19,238 bases of DNA from contig WELB01000203.1 in assembly GCA_009602725.1 (NCBI GenBank), forward strand, positions 76,730 to 95,967, written 5' to 3'. Positions 10,301 to 18,982 of this stretch are shown in pieces (the first letter of the stretch is position 1; each line of letters opens with the position of its first letter). Source of the DNA: Spirogloea muscicola (taxonomy: Eukaryota > Streptophyta > Zygnematophyceae > Spirogloeales > Spirogloeaceae). Under the pieces are notes generated by a model that worked only from the letters and a program-made list of their open reading frames with translations, did no database searches and was not told where the DNA came from. The position numbers and the translations under genes are program-made.

Positions 10301-11885
10301 GAACACCCAGGACAGGTTCCCTGACAGCTGCTTGCAGAGTCAAAGGCAACAATCCTGTTATCTTTTCATCCATCATCTGGATTTCTGTATTAACTTGTCA
10401 TACTGAGGAGGCAAGAGATGCTGGAAATAGCTATACCGGCATGGCTATTACGAAGAAGAATACACGCACGTGTGCTTAAGCGTACACATCTTACTGCCAC
10501 ACTCTAAGTGTATTATCTGACACGAAAGCTCACGACCACAGTCTTGTTATGTATTGCTGCTTGCCTGTGTCCAGGCCAGATTCACAATACAGCTCCCGTT
10601 GGCAATGGCAAGTGCCACCTCCATGCTCATAGGCTGCCTGTCGTCCACAACGAGGTGGGTGCACTCAGGCCGCCAAGCCTCCAAGACGCCAACTCCTGAC
10701 AGAATCAGGGTGGCATCACAATAGCCGCCGCCAGCTCATAAGATGCATTGCGCTGGCTTTGCTCTTGGCGCCCTTCACCAAGGAGCTGAGCAGATGCATC
10801 ATACGATGAAGGCTGCAGATGAAGAAGAGGCCCTTTGAGTTCGTTACTGCTGATTCACCTGCTTTAATTAGACCCGATGAGATGGACGATTGCCGCGTTT
10901 CTTCTACGTACTCAGAGACGCAGATGTGGAGAGGGACGTATCGTACCCTGCACCAAGAAGAGGCGGAGACTCAGAAGAGCTTTCCGTACTGGAACATCAA
11001 CAACAGATCCAATACATTTGACAATGTCTCCTTGACATGTGGTTGTATCACAATTGAGTAAAGCTATACCTACGTTTCCAGCATTGAATGTATGGCCATG
11101 GCTTTTGCACCACTAGATACTCTACAAGTGTCCTGCCTGGTTTGTAAGTAAGACACGTGCAATCCCATCTCTAAAAGGAACATGGCAAAGAAGCTGGCAT
11201 CAGCGATGTGGGCGAAAGGTGTAGGTGCGTGCTAGTCTTGACAATGTGGTGTAAACGTCGACAGCCTCGGGTTGACAGCTCCACGAGCAGCGGAGGCAGG
11301 GTCACACCTGAACTTGGTGAAGGCGCCGAGCGTGACGGTGTCGCCGTCGGCCAGGCGCTGCAGGCCGCCGGGGGCGACGGGCGCTGGCGGCGCACCGGCG
11401 CCCCTGTTGACGAAGGTGCCGACGCGGGAGAGGTCCCGGACGCTGAGCGCCGTGGCGCCGCCCTCCTCCGTCGCCGGCTCCACGACCAGCTCGGCGTGCT
11501 TCCGCGACACGGCGCGGTCGTCCGCCAGCGTCACGTCGCAGTCTGCGGCGAGCGCCGCGGCGGGCAGGTCCCTCTCAAGGAAGGCCCGCCGTCGTTGGCG
11601 GCGACGGCCTCGGGCCCCGCCATGGCGGCAGCGAGCGAGCTCCGGAGCTCGCCGCATTGCTGGGGCTCACCCTTACGGCCGACGGTGACGACGCCGGGCG
11701 CGACCAGGTGGAGCGTCTCGCGCGCTGCGGCGGCGGCGGCAGCGGCGGCGGCGGCGGCGGGGGGTCAGGAGGGTGCGGCGGCGGCGGTGGCGGCGTCGAC
11801 GGCAGCGCGGCGGGGAGTGGCGAGGGTGGTCACCGCCGCTAAGGCCGGCCGGCGGCGCCTCCTCGGGCACCAGAGACCACGCCAT
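7369..11885 (-). CDS. NBS1: nibrin/NBS1-like subunit of the MRN (MRE11-RAD50-NBS1) complex
   Basis: Minus-strand exons inferred from frame, splice sites and family alignment: 11885-11834, 11724-11671, 11542-11308, 10947-10859, 10695-10565, 10203-9856, 9658-9578, 9288-9105, 8850-8693, 8485-8055, 7901-7834, 7762-7579, 7446-7369 (about 697 aa). The start MAWSLVP resembles plant NBS1. The FHA domain (about residues 20-120) has VTVGRK, AVSRKHAEL, VGTFVN and LADGDTVTLG. BRCT1 (about 125-187) has LEAWRPECTHLV. BRCT2 (about 290-391) has TTFLLG, LALLEAADASVEDL and VGEMELVRAVL. An acidic disordered linker follows, then ISYSQIMVN, NFKRFKK, GNSFEMLVPFAKEAYR and KKRKQRETAADELF, as in plant NBS1 C-termini (MRE11 and ATM-binding side). 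NBS1 senses double-strand breaks in the nucleus and recruits ATM. Oddities: a GC-AG intron after 10565, and exon 8485-8055 is one frame step out between the YSQ and NFKRFKK parts. Exon 10203-9856 may hide another intron. Confidence 0.88.
7447..7578 (-). other. NBS1 last intron, open in frame
   Basis: GTGGTA...GTGCAG, 132 nt (44 codons) without a stop, so the reading frame runs through it. I favour splicing because the joined end DELFQAEK plus VKRQKASGVSG resembles plant NBS1 termini. Retention would add 44 residues and still end at the same TGA at 7369-7371. Confidence 0.55.
8080..8134 (-). other. reading-frame break inside NBS1 exon 10
   Basis: Upstream codons (ISYSQIMVN) and downstream codons (NTPNFKRFKK) are both conserved NBS1 sequence but lie in different frames. 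The exon from 8485 to 8055 is 431 nt, whereas a multiple of three is needed to join the next exon in phase 0. No intron of normal length fits; a 17-, 41- or 50-nt intron would be required. A one-base assembly error, a very short intron or a real mutation are the options. Confidence 0.6.
10204..10564 (-). other. NBS1 GC-AG intron (361 bp)
   Basis: The BRCT1 exon ends ACACAG and is followed by GCAAGC, a good GC-type donor, with no suitable GT nearby. The acceptor ATTGCGCAG at 10212-10204 is in the same phase, and the joined protein IVNLAWTQALLDRQRPSD keeps the NBS1 spacing to BRCT2. The intron body shows nothing recognisable. Confidence 0.6.
10948..11307 (-). other. NBS1 intron within the FHA C-terminal part (360 bp)
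   Basis: The donor GTGTGA follows TTCAG and the acceptor GGTGCAG precedes GGTACGA. Splicing joins TKFR to VRYVPLHIC, matching the FHA to BRCT1 transition of nibrins. No other feature was seen in it. Confidence 0.75.
11725..11833 (-). repeat. NBS1 intron 1, filled with CCG/CGG triplets
   Basis: This 109-bp intron (GTGACC...GCCGCAG) is largely GCC/CCG triplets with an internal CCCCCC run. The long arginine-rich and glycine-rich frames across it are artefacts. Removing it joins MAWSLVP...LSG to ARETLHLVAPGVVTVGRK in frame. Confidence 0.65.
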
Positions 11886-12262
11886 GGCGGCCGCGCCTCC
11901 TCTGAACGCTCCTGCGCCGCNACTCCCCCCCCACATCCTGCAGTTCGCCTGAACCCTAAACCCTAAACCCTAATCTCCAGAGGAGCTGCTTCGTCTGCTG
12001 AGGTCGGGCAGGCCGGGCCCAGAAGGCCTTCCAGTGCAGCAGCCATCGTTCGGCGTCGCGACCTGGGCGCCGCAGCCTCGAGGGCGGGGCTTCGAGTCCC
12101 CTCGGCCGCGCCACGGAGCGTCGGATCACGGCCTCCCTGGCGGTCGCGATCATGGGGGCCGTGGCAGCCTCTACCGTCACCACAGCGCCAGCGCCTGCTC
12201 CTGTATCCCGAGCTCTGCCAGCCTCGTCGGGGTCTCGCTAGACGAGGCGCTCTGTGGGCTCC
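11886..12262. promoter_or_regulatory. bidirectional promoter region of NBS1 and RsmG
   Basis: 377 bp separate the divergent start codons of NBS1 (minus, 11885) and RsmG (plus, 12263). It contains one N at 11921 and three telomere-type units (11952-11973). The rest is GC-rich with no recognisable TATA element. Part of it must be the 5' UTR of both genes. Confidence 0.6.
11952..11973 (+). promoter_or_regulatory. telo-box: three CCCTAAA-type units
   Basis: AACCCTAAACCCTAAACCC followed by TAA. The unit is the C-rich strand of the plant/green algal telomere repeat TTTAGGG. In land plants such telo-boxes occur in promoters of replication and translation genes (established). Here it lies 67 bp upstream of the NBS1 start codon and about 290 bp upstream of RsmG. 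Confidence 0.85.
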
Positions 12263-14339
12263 ATGGCGGCCGCCATGGGGGCCTGCCGTCTGACGAGCGA
12301 GGCCCTGTGGCGCGGGCTGGCCGCGCTGCGCTCCACCAGAGCCGCCACGCCCAGGCCCTCGGCCGCCCGTCCGGGTGCTGCGTCGTCCATGGCCATGGCG
12401 GCTGCGAGGCGCTCGTCCTCAATCCAGGCTCACGGCGGCTCCGGCGATGGGGGCTGCGGCAACCTGGCGCTGCTGGACCGCCTCTGCAGGGCGCAGGCAA
12501 CCCAGGTGGCCATCTTCGTCGATGAGCTCCTCGACTGGAACCAGGTTGGTGGGCCGCCCATCTCTTGCTGGCCATGGCTGGTCCACCAAGAGGGGCCGAA
12601 GACTTTCATACCTTACTTCATAAGCCTTAACCTTTGTGCCCAGATAGTTAGTGAGTCTGCGCCAGAGCTTTGGGCAGGCAGCGGCAGCTCACGCGGGGGC
12701 CGTGGCAGCGGATGAACCTGACCGCAGTCTCGGGGAGGGAAGCCGTCCTGGATCGCCACGTTGCCGACTCGCTGGCCCTGCTGGCCGTCGTCGAGGAGAC
12801 CGTCGCCCAAGCCGACGGCGGGGAGCCCACAGCGGCGGCTGCGGCTGCTGCAGGGCCGCTGAAGGTCGTGGACGTCGGAACCGGCGCCGGCCTGCCGGGC
12901 CTTGTGCTGGCCATTGCTCGCCCAGGTGAGTCTGCACCACTCAGGAACTCCGCACACTTTCTGAAGGCCACACCCGCTGCGGTTCCGAATCATGGCGTGT
13001 GGCCTTGTTTTGACAAAGCGTGCGCTGGTGCCGCAGACTGGGAAGTTCTGCTGCTTGACTCCCTGCAAAAGCGGTGCGTGTTCCTGGACCACGTGGTCGA
13101 GCGCGCCGGACTGACCAACGTGCGAGTCCGCTGGGGCCGCGCCGAGGTCAGCTCACAACTGCACCCTCACCCCAGCTCTGATCATATGCACAGTCACTCG
13201 GGAAAAAGCTTAGTTGTCAGACTGCACCTCAATGTGGCTGATCATGCCACCCAAGAGCCCTAAGTGTTGTCGCACTCTGTGCGGAGGCAATTGACGCAGG
13301 ACTTACCGCCCCACCGCTGCTTCGGTTGGCGGCGCTGCCGAGCAGGACTTGGGGAGGGATCCCGATTTGCGGGACGCGCATGACGTCGCCGTTGCCCGTG
13401 CTGTGGCTAGCCTCAGCGTGTTAGGTACCTATGCATACCACTTCACTTGAAGCTGCCGCACTCACTCTTACAGGAGCTGGTGTGTCATGTGCTTTGGTCA
13501 TTGCTTTGTACATTGAAGTTTGAACGGAAGAGTTGCTTGCCATCTGTTGCAGCATGTGCAAGCCCGCATGTGTGCCTCGTGTCTGAAGGCAAGGCAAGAG
13601 CCTTTGAATCACTTCAAAGCTCTCTTTTCGCAAAGCCCTCAGCATATTGCTTGCCAACCTGGACACAGCCGAGCTATGCCTGCCGTTTGTCAAGCCTGGC
13701 GGGTTCCTGGTGGCAGCCAAGGCAGCCAACCCCAAGGTGTTGTACGCCAAAAGTCATGCAGAGCCGATGGACCTTGGCTTGCTCCACCTTGTAATTTGGC
13801 GCTTCTGATGCTTCTTTGAGTCATGCTACTCATCCAATGGAAGTTGCGTATCTTCTGTGTCTTGTGGCGCAGCTTTTGCTCACTTGCTTTGCTCTGGCGT
13901 GCGTCAGGAGGAGGTGGAGGCAGGGACGAACGCTGTGCATCTCCTCAAGGCTCAAGTTCTAAGCATCAAGAAACGTATATCTATCGAACTTATTGCCTCA
14001 TAATGTGTCGTAGTTGGTAGCCTCTTTCCACTGTTGGGCTCTCGCAGTGTTGAACGAGCTTGAGTTAAGAATCAGGCCATGCTTGCATGCATTGCAAATT
14101 GATGTATACCAATGTTGCCAATGAGTTTTTCGTGGGAGAGCTACCCACTTACTGCATGTGTCATTGTCCAAGCTGCTCACTTGGCTTCTTGTCTCTGAGG
14201 TCTATGTGCTTGCCTGTGTGGCCCAGTGACGCTCCTAGGCGGCAGTGTGGAGAGAACGGCTGTCATCTGCCAAAAGGATGAGCCAACGCCTGCCAAGTAT
14301 CCCCGACGTGCTGGCATCCCCAACAAAAAGCCCTTGTAG
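12263..14339 (+). CDS. rsmG: 16S rRNA (guanine-N7) methyltransferase RsmG/GidB, probably chloroplast (7 exons)
   Basis: SAM-dependent methyltransferase that makes m7G in the 530 loop of bacterial-type 16S rRNA. Exons: 12263-12544, 12709-12925, 13037-13146, 13346-13424, 13669-13736, 13908-13974, 14239-14339, giving 924 nt (307 aa plus stop) with GT-AG introns and compatible phases. The first 65-70 residues are rich in Ala, Ser and Arg with few acids, typical of an organelle transit peptide. Then [31 protein letters not shown], the SAM-binding [12 protein letters not shown] (residues 147-158), [51 protein letters not shown] and [18 protein letters not shown]. The last motif is typical of cyanobacterial and plastid RsmG, so a plastid target is favoured over the mitochondrion. 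A seven-alanine run precedes the SAM motif. The first ATG was chosen; Met at codon 5 is an alternative. Confidence 0.93.
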
Positions 14340-14413
14340 CACAAATACAATAGTGGCGTATCCTCGCATTCTTGTTGACCGGTTCTTAAGAGCCTGCCTG
14401 CCTGCCTGCATTT

Positions 14414-14438
14414 TGTAAGAACAAGAACGCCATTGTAA
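14414..14438 (+). promoter_or_regulatory. TGTAA polyadenylation signals of RsmG
   Basis: TGTAA at 14414-14418 and again at 14434-14438, 75-95 nt past the RsmG stop. Position and motif fit green algal polyadenylation signals. A short CCTG tandem run (about 14393-14409) precedes them. Confidence 0.5.
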
Positions 14439-14439
14439 T

Positions 14440-15644
14440 TTGGTGTACATGTACGTTGAGGCTGGCCCTCGCAGATGCCGTAGGTTTCAAAACAATTAGA
14501 AGGTGGCTTACACATTGAGCATGCCACGAGAGTCCTGTTCAGGTTATGGGCCCCTTCGAATGCTCCAAGAGCGGTCCAATAATTGGAATAGAATCTCAAA
14601 GTCATGGCGCAATAGGACAATATCGCCAGGAATTTGGGCTCTGTATAACCATCGCGATAGCCTCTGACTTGATTTCAATGGTTTATGAGCTTGAATTTTA
14701 CTTAGGGCACAAACACTATGCGGGTACTCAGAGGTCTCGGTGATGACAAGAAAGAGGCCTCAATTTGCAGGCCTGCCTGCACCAAGCATACGTAGTGCTC
14801 GAGCACCCAGACGACCAAGATGACGTGTGGCAGCATAAGAGAACGAGGCTACTGTATTGATGTTGTCGCAGTACAGGGAATGATGTTGTATCTCCTCAAT
14901 GATGCCCGCCCTTCATGAAATTTCCATCTGCATTGGCAAAACTTTTTGACCCTATTCCAATCGGTGCTGTGAGTTCCTCTTACACCAGATACGCTTGTAA
15001 TGAAGCACAATAGGAGGGCTGGTGGCAGGCAAGCTCGTCAATCAAGATTAGTCATCGCCAGTGCTCTTGTGGACTTCTTCTTGTCGGTCTTGTCGGCAAC
15101 CAGTTGGCTCATCTATGGCTGCCCTTCTAGATGTTCAAAGGAGGCCAAGTGACAGCCTGGTTACTGCTAGTTCTCTCAACTTTGGTTTACAGTTATCAGA
15201 AAGTCCCTCTTATCCTGGAGCGATTAAGTTGTTGTGTAGCTTCCCATTCTGTTGATCCTGTGCTTTTCTTATATACAAAAATGGATGCTTTTATTATTTC
15301 TTGTTATTACGACTTGTAGGAGCACTTGGAAAATCGGCTCAATAGAAATATTTACTTGGTTGCCAGATGCAATGGAAGGACCCCCCGCGACGTCGTTGAT
15401 GACGTCGTCAAGGGCCTCGGGTCATTGGTCTCCTCCCCGTAGTGATCAATGTGAGCCCCGGCACAGTATTGGGAGGTGTTCTCTGGAGGGTTTAGCGTCG
15501 CAGCTGGGCTGATTGGACCTTTAGCGGCGGGGCCGGGCGCTCCGCTCGAGGCCGCCCGTCTCCCCTCTTCCTGCTTTTTCATTTCCTCCCTGTTGCCCAC
15601 CACCGGCGCAACATCCCACCCCGCCTTCCACCTTTTCCCGCCCA
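14440..15644. other. intergenic, nothing recognised
   Basis: About 1.2 kb with no supportable gene on either strand. It holds a GACGTCGT-TGAT-GACGTCGT direct repeat at 15389-15408 (ACGT cores, as in bZIP sites) and the 17-mer CCAAGTGACAGCCTGGT at 15145-15161, which recurs at 15965-15981. Confidence 0.5.
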
Positions 15645-15870
15645 TTCCCTCCCTCCCTCCCTCCCTCCCTCCGTCCCTCCCTCCGTCCCTCTCTCGCGCG
15701 CGCGCTCGCGCTCGCGCTCCCTCCCTCGCTCGTTCGCATGTGGAATGCATGTGTGCGCACCTCTCTATCTACTTCTNCTCTCCCCACCCTCTCCCTTCCT
15801 CTCTCCCCCTCTCCTCGCCCATCTTCCTCTCTTGCACAGCCGTCACCCCTTCTTGCGAAGGATTTTAACT
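15645..15870 (+). repeat. pyrimidine-rich tract with TCCC tandem repeats and CG alternation
   Basis: From 15645 CCCT/CCGT tetranucleotides run to about 15693, then CGCGCGCGCGCTCGCGCTCG (about 15693-15715), then more CCCTC. Nearly all of 15760-15840 is C or T, with one N at 15777. The long open frames on both strands here are low-complexity artefacts. It lies 220-440 bp upstream of the b5 reductase start. Confidence 0.8.
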
Positions 15871-16028
15871 CCCGCATCTCAAAGCCCTCAAACCCTGATC
15901 CCACTCCCAGTGCATATCCCCCCTCTAGCTGCCACGCCTATGGAGTGTTGCCGCAGCTCGCTGTCCAAGTGACAGCCTGGTATTCAACTCGAGGCGCTCG
16001 TAGCAGAAACCTGTCGCCTAAAGCCCGC

Positions 16029-16084
16029 ATGAAGCGCGGCAATGGAAGCTGCTAAGAACGCGGGCACTACCAGCAACCTTTGCA
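16029..16084 (+). other. upstream ATGs in the b5 reductase leader
   Basis: ATG at 16029 opens an 8-codon frame ending at 16055. ATG at 16042 opens a frame in another phase that overlaps the main start at 16085 and runs to 16230. If transcribed, both could limit initiation at 16085. The transcription start is not known. Confidence 0.3.
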
Positions 16085-18241
16085 ATGGAGGTCGGCCTGG
16101 CTGCAGCGGTGGGGCTGGCATCCGTCGTCGGCGCGCTCCTCCTCGCCGTTGCGCTCTGCTTCCTCAGCTGGAACCCCCGGCCCAAGCCCAGAGGTCTCAA
16201 CATTGCTACAAGTCTTTGCTCGACGATTGACACTGAAAAATGCCTCATGGTCTACACTCGCCAGTCCCCTCTCAGTGCTCATGACGGCTGGGGACCGTAC
16301 CGGCTTGTGATTGCAGCAGTGGCGCTGGACCCCAACCAGTGGCAGAATTTTGAGCTGACGCACAAGGTGGTGGTTAGCCACAGCGTCCGCAAATTCCGCT
16401 TTGCACTGCCAACGCCAGCCAAGGTCCTGGGCCTCCCAATTGGGCAGCACATTTGGGTCCAGTAAGGATCTCCCGCCCCAGTCGTGCTCCCAGCATTTGC
16501 AAGCTTCACTGACTTGCTCTGCCACTACATATTTCTAGCTTAGCTGCAGGGAGGGCTTAGAAAGGAATGGCTGAGACCATCTGTTAGCAGGGGCTTTGAC
16601 GACAAGGGCGAGGAATTCTCACGGCCGTATACGCCGACGACGCTCGACTCTGATGTTGGCTACTTTGAGCTCGTCATCAAGGTCTGGCAGCCAATCAGCA
16701 GCTTTGTCCATCTTCATTTGCAACTGGCTACTTGAGTTACTCAATGACTGGTCAGCAATCACAAGCCCTAGCCTTCCCTTGGGTTGCGAGCACTGCATTT
16801 ACACAGCCGGCAGGGCTTCTGCTCTCAAGATCAACATCTTGATGCATCTTTCACTTTGGCTTGTGGTGCTACTTCCGCACCCCTAGGTGTACGCCGTTGG
16901 CGTGATGTCGCAGTACATGGACAAGCTGCGCATTGGCGATTTGGCAGCGTTCAAGGGCCCCAAGGTTTGCGTGTATTCTGCTCTCACCTGCGACAGCAGC
17001 TGCTCTGCAGGCCCACAGATGGACCAGATAGACTTCAGCAAACGTGGCATTGGTTGAGGCAGGGCAGGTTCAAGTATGTTCCCAACATGGTGTGCGAGCT
17101 TGGAATGATCGCCGGTGGCACGGGTCTGACGCCCATGTACCAGGTCTGGCTTCTGGCTTCCTGTGGCCACAGCCGCGAGTCTCATCCATAGCTGAGGCGA
17201 TTGATCATGCTTGTAAATGCCCTGTGGTCCTCTGTCGAGTGCACTCTGTGCATAGCTCCTCTTAGCTTTCCATGATAGTTGCACTTAAAACTCTAGCTTC
17301 TCCCTTGAGCAGCGTGTAACAGCCATAGGAAATGCTTCAACAAGCACCACCAATTGCTGTTGCGCAGGTGGCAAGGGCAATTTTAGAGAACCTGCATGAC
17401 AAGACCCGCATTCGGCTCATCTACGCCAATGTCACATACGAGGACATTCTGCTCAAGGTGATAGATGTGCAAAGTTTTGTACCCTCTACATCACTTCTGT
17501 GCAAGTTCTTTGGCAGCTACAGAGCATGACTACTTCTTCTTCTTACCTTGAAGCTTATTTTGCAGGATGAGTTGGATGCCCTGGTCAAAAAGCACCCAAC
17601 TCGTATGTCAGTGCACTACGTGCTGAATCAGGTGCACGCAGTTCCAGCTGTTAGCAAATACATTACTCTGGAGAAGTTGGTCTTTTGCATCAGTGTGGCG
17701 CTGCACTACTTTTGCAGCACAGAAGGAGACAAGTGGTAGTCACTTGGGTACGTGGTCTTGGTGGTCACGACGATGATCTGAGCGTCAATCGTTTGGCGTT
17801 GTCTGCAAGCATGCAGCCACCAATAGGGTGGACTGGAGGGGCCGGGTATATCACGAGGGAGATGATTGAGAAGCACTGCCCTACGCCTGCTCCAGATGTC
17901 ATGGTAGGTTTTCGAGGCTCCTCATCAAGAAAGGCCGGCACATCACTATTGTAGTTGTGAGGAGCTGAATTCATGTGAGGTGGGGTTAGATAAAGCATTG
18001 GGTCTGACGTTGATGGTAGATAAGAGGTAGCTTTTAGTCCTGCATGATACTTCTACTTGATGTTGAAGGAGGTCGGCTGCGTTCTTTGCTGCTCCTTGGA
18101 CGGCTCACACCTGCTGCAGCCTGATCGGCGGCTGGCTGGCCGGCGCAGATCCTACGATGCGGGCCGCTGCCGATGAACAAGGCCATGGCCGCCCACTGCG
18201 AAGCCATCGGGCATGCCAAGGACCGGCTCTTCATGTTCTGA
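16085..18241 (+). CDS. CBR1: NADH-cytochrome b5 reductase, membrane-anchored (9 exons)
   Basis: FAD enzyme passing electrons from NADH to cytochrome b5 for lipid desaturation and related reactions, normally at the ER or outer mitochondrial membrane. Exons: 16085-16193, 16317-16461, 16591-16681, 16887-16964, 17063-17143, 17368-17457, 17566-17631, 17817-17903, 18149-18241, giving 840 nt (279 aa plus stop), the size of plant CBR1. Residues about 3-27 (GLAAAVGLASVVGALLLAVA) are a membrane anchor. Then ALDPNQWQNFEL, FALPTP, VLGLPIGQHIWVQ, the FAD motif SRPYTPTTLDSD, GDLAAFKGPKGRFKY, the NADH motif GMIAGGTGLTPMYQVARAIL, LIYANVTYEDILLK, VHYVLNQ, and CGPLPMNKAMA near the C-terminus. The family form of the last motif is CGPPPM, so one proline is leucine here. 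Intron 1 (123 nt) is open in frame. The 3' UTR runs into repeat B; the first TGTAA is inside repeat A at 18793. Confidence 0.95.
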
Positions 18242-18278
18242 ACCCCCTTGCCCCATGCTGCGGCGCCCCAAGAGGAGT

Positions 18279-18427
18279 AGAGTGTGTATTTAAGGATGGA
18301 GGGCCTGAGTAGCCAAGTACAAAGGCAAGCACATTGACACTTGCACAACACCTGCTGCGAAGCTGACCTGTCCAGTAACCACAAGTGAGCACATAGAGGT
18401 CGCTAATTGATGCCCGAATACTGGATG
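18279..18427 (-). repeat. repeat family B, copy 3, in the b5 reductase 3' region
   Basis: The reverse complement matches 5259-5420: both start with CCAGTATTCGGGCATCA and share TTAGCGACCTCTATGTG, GTGGTTACTG, GGTCAGCTT, AATGTGCTTGC, TTTGTACTTGGC and AGGCCCTCCATC. It starts about 38 bp after the stop codon, so it is probably transcribed antisense to its own orientation as part of the 3' UTR. Confidence 0.75.
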
Positions 18428-18763
18428 GCAACTGACAAGCTTTTGTGCCACCAGCTAACCACCAGCTAAGGCTCGTCCAGCTTTCTGAAGCAAGGGGGGG
18501 TCCAGCAGCCTCATGTGCTTCACTCTCCGCGCTTCAGGCCCGCCGACTTGGATTGCGCCTCAATGGTCAGGGCCGGGGTATGGAGCTCGATGCTTGGCTG
18601 GGCAGCGGATGGGCTGTGGGTGGCCGACCGAGGACAAAAGCCCCAAACACTGCCAAGGGTGGAAGGAGTGAAGCTCTTCCAGAGAAACTGAAGCTCTTCC
18701 GAAGGGGGCGAGGGCGGTTGGAAAGCCAGCCCGAAAGCCAGCCGTGATTGACAGGTTGACAGC
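18428..18763. other. 3' flank with short tandem motifs
   Basis: No gene recognised. It contains tandem TGAAGCTCTTCC (twice within 18660-18705, and once more near 18999) and GAAAGCCAGCC twice in a row (about 18720-18742). No TGTAA was found between the b5 reductase stop and repeat A. Confidence 0.5.
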
Positions 18764-18982
18764 AATGCGGCTGCTGATACTAAAGAATCGGCTGTAAAAT
18801 GCCAGCCAGATGCATACAGGTGTTCATGACGGAGCCAAAGGCTAGGCAGACAGGGCGCCCTCAAAACCATCGTGTCCAGCAGTGGGAAGTCAGATGAGCT
18901 GAGGGGAGGAAGAGCAACCCCGCTGCGCAGACCAGAGGCTGCTGCAAGGGCGCGACCAGCCCGTCGATGCAGAGCAATCGCC
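18764..18982 (+). repeat. repeat family A, full copy 2
   Basis: Same orientation and extent as 3832-4052, from AATGCGGCTGCTGA to near GCAATCGCC, with about a dozen differences. It contains TGTAA at 18793-18797. Sequence on either side does not match the flanks of copy 1, so the edges look like true element ends or truncation points. Confidence 0.85.

Noticed and set aside
10703-10860. Alternative extra NBS1 exon reading SYELAAAI or CDATLILSG before BRCT1
   Set aside because: Joining 10859 directly to 10695 keeps phase and gives nearly the same residue spacing as known nibrins; the alternatives need weak acceptors or meet stops.
11208-11966. Plus-strand 252-codon frame opposite NBS1
   Set aside because: GC-rich antisense shadow of the FHA exon and the triplet intron, which carry clear conserved FHA motifs on the minus strand.
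12083-12112. tRNA T-arm-like sequence GGGGCTTCGAGTCCCC followed by CCGCGCCA
   Set aside because: No matching 5' acceptor strand at tRNA distance and no D or anticodon arms; GC-rich sequence makes such arms by chance.
14177-14620. 147-codon minus-strand frame
   Set aside because: Overlaps the conserved last RsmG exon ([18 protein letters not shown]) on the other strand and resembles nothing.
15352-15904. Minus- and plus-strand frames rich in Arg/Gly or Ser/Pro
   Set aside because: Products of the tetranucleotide and CG repeats; no family resemblance.
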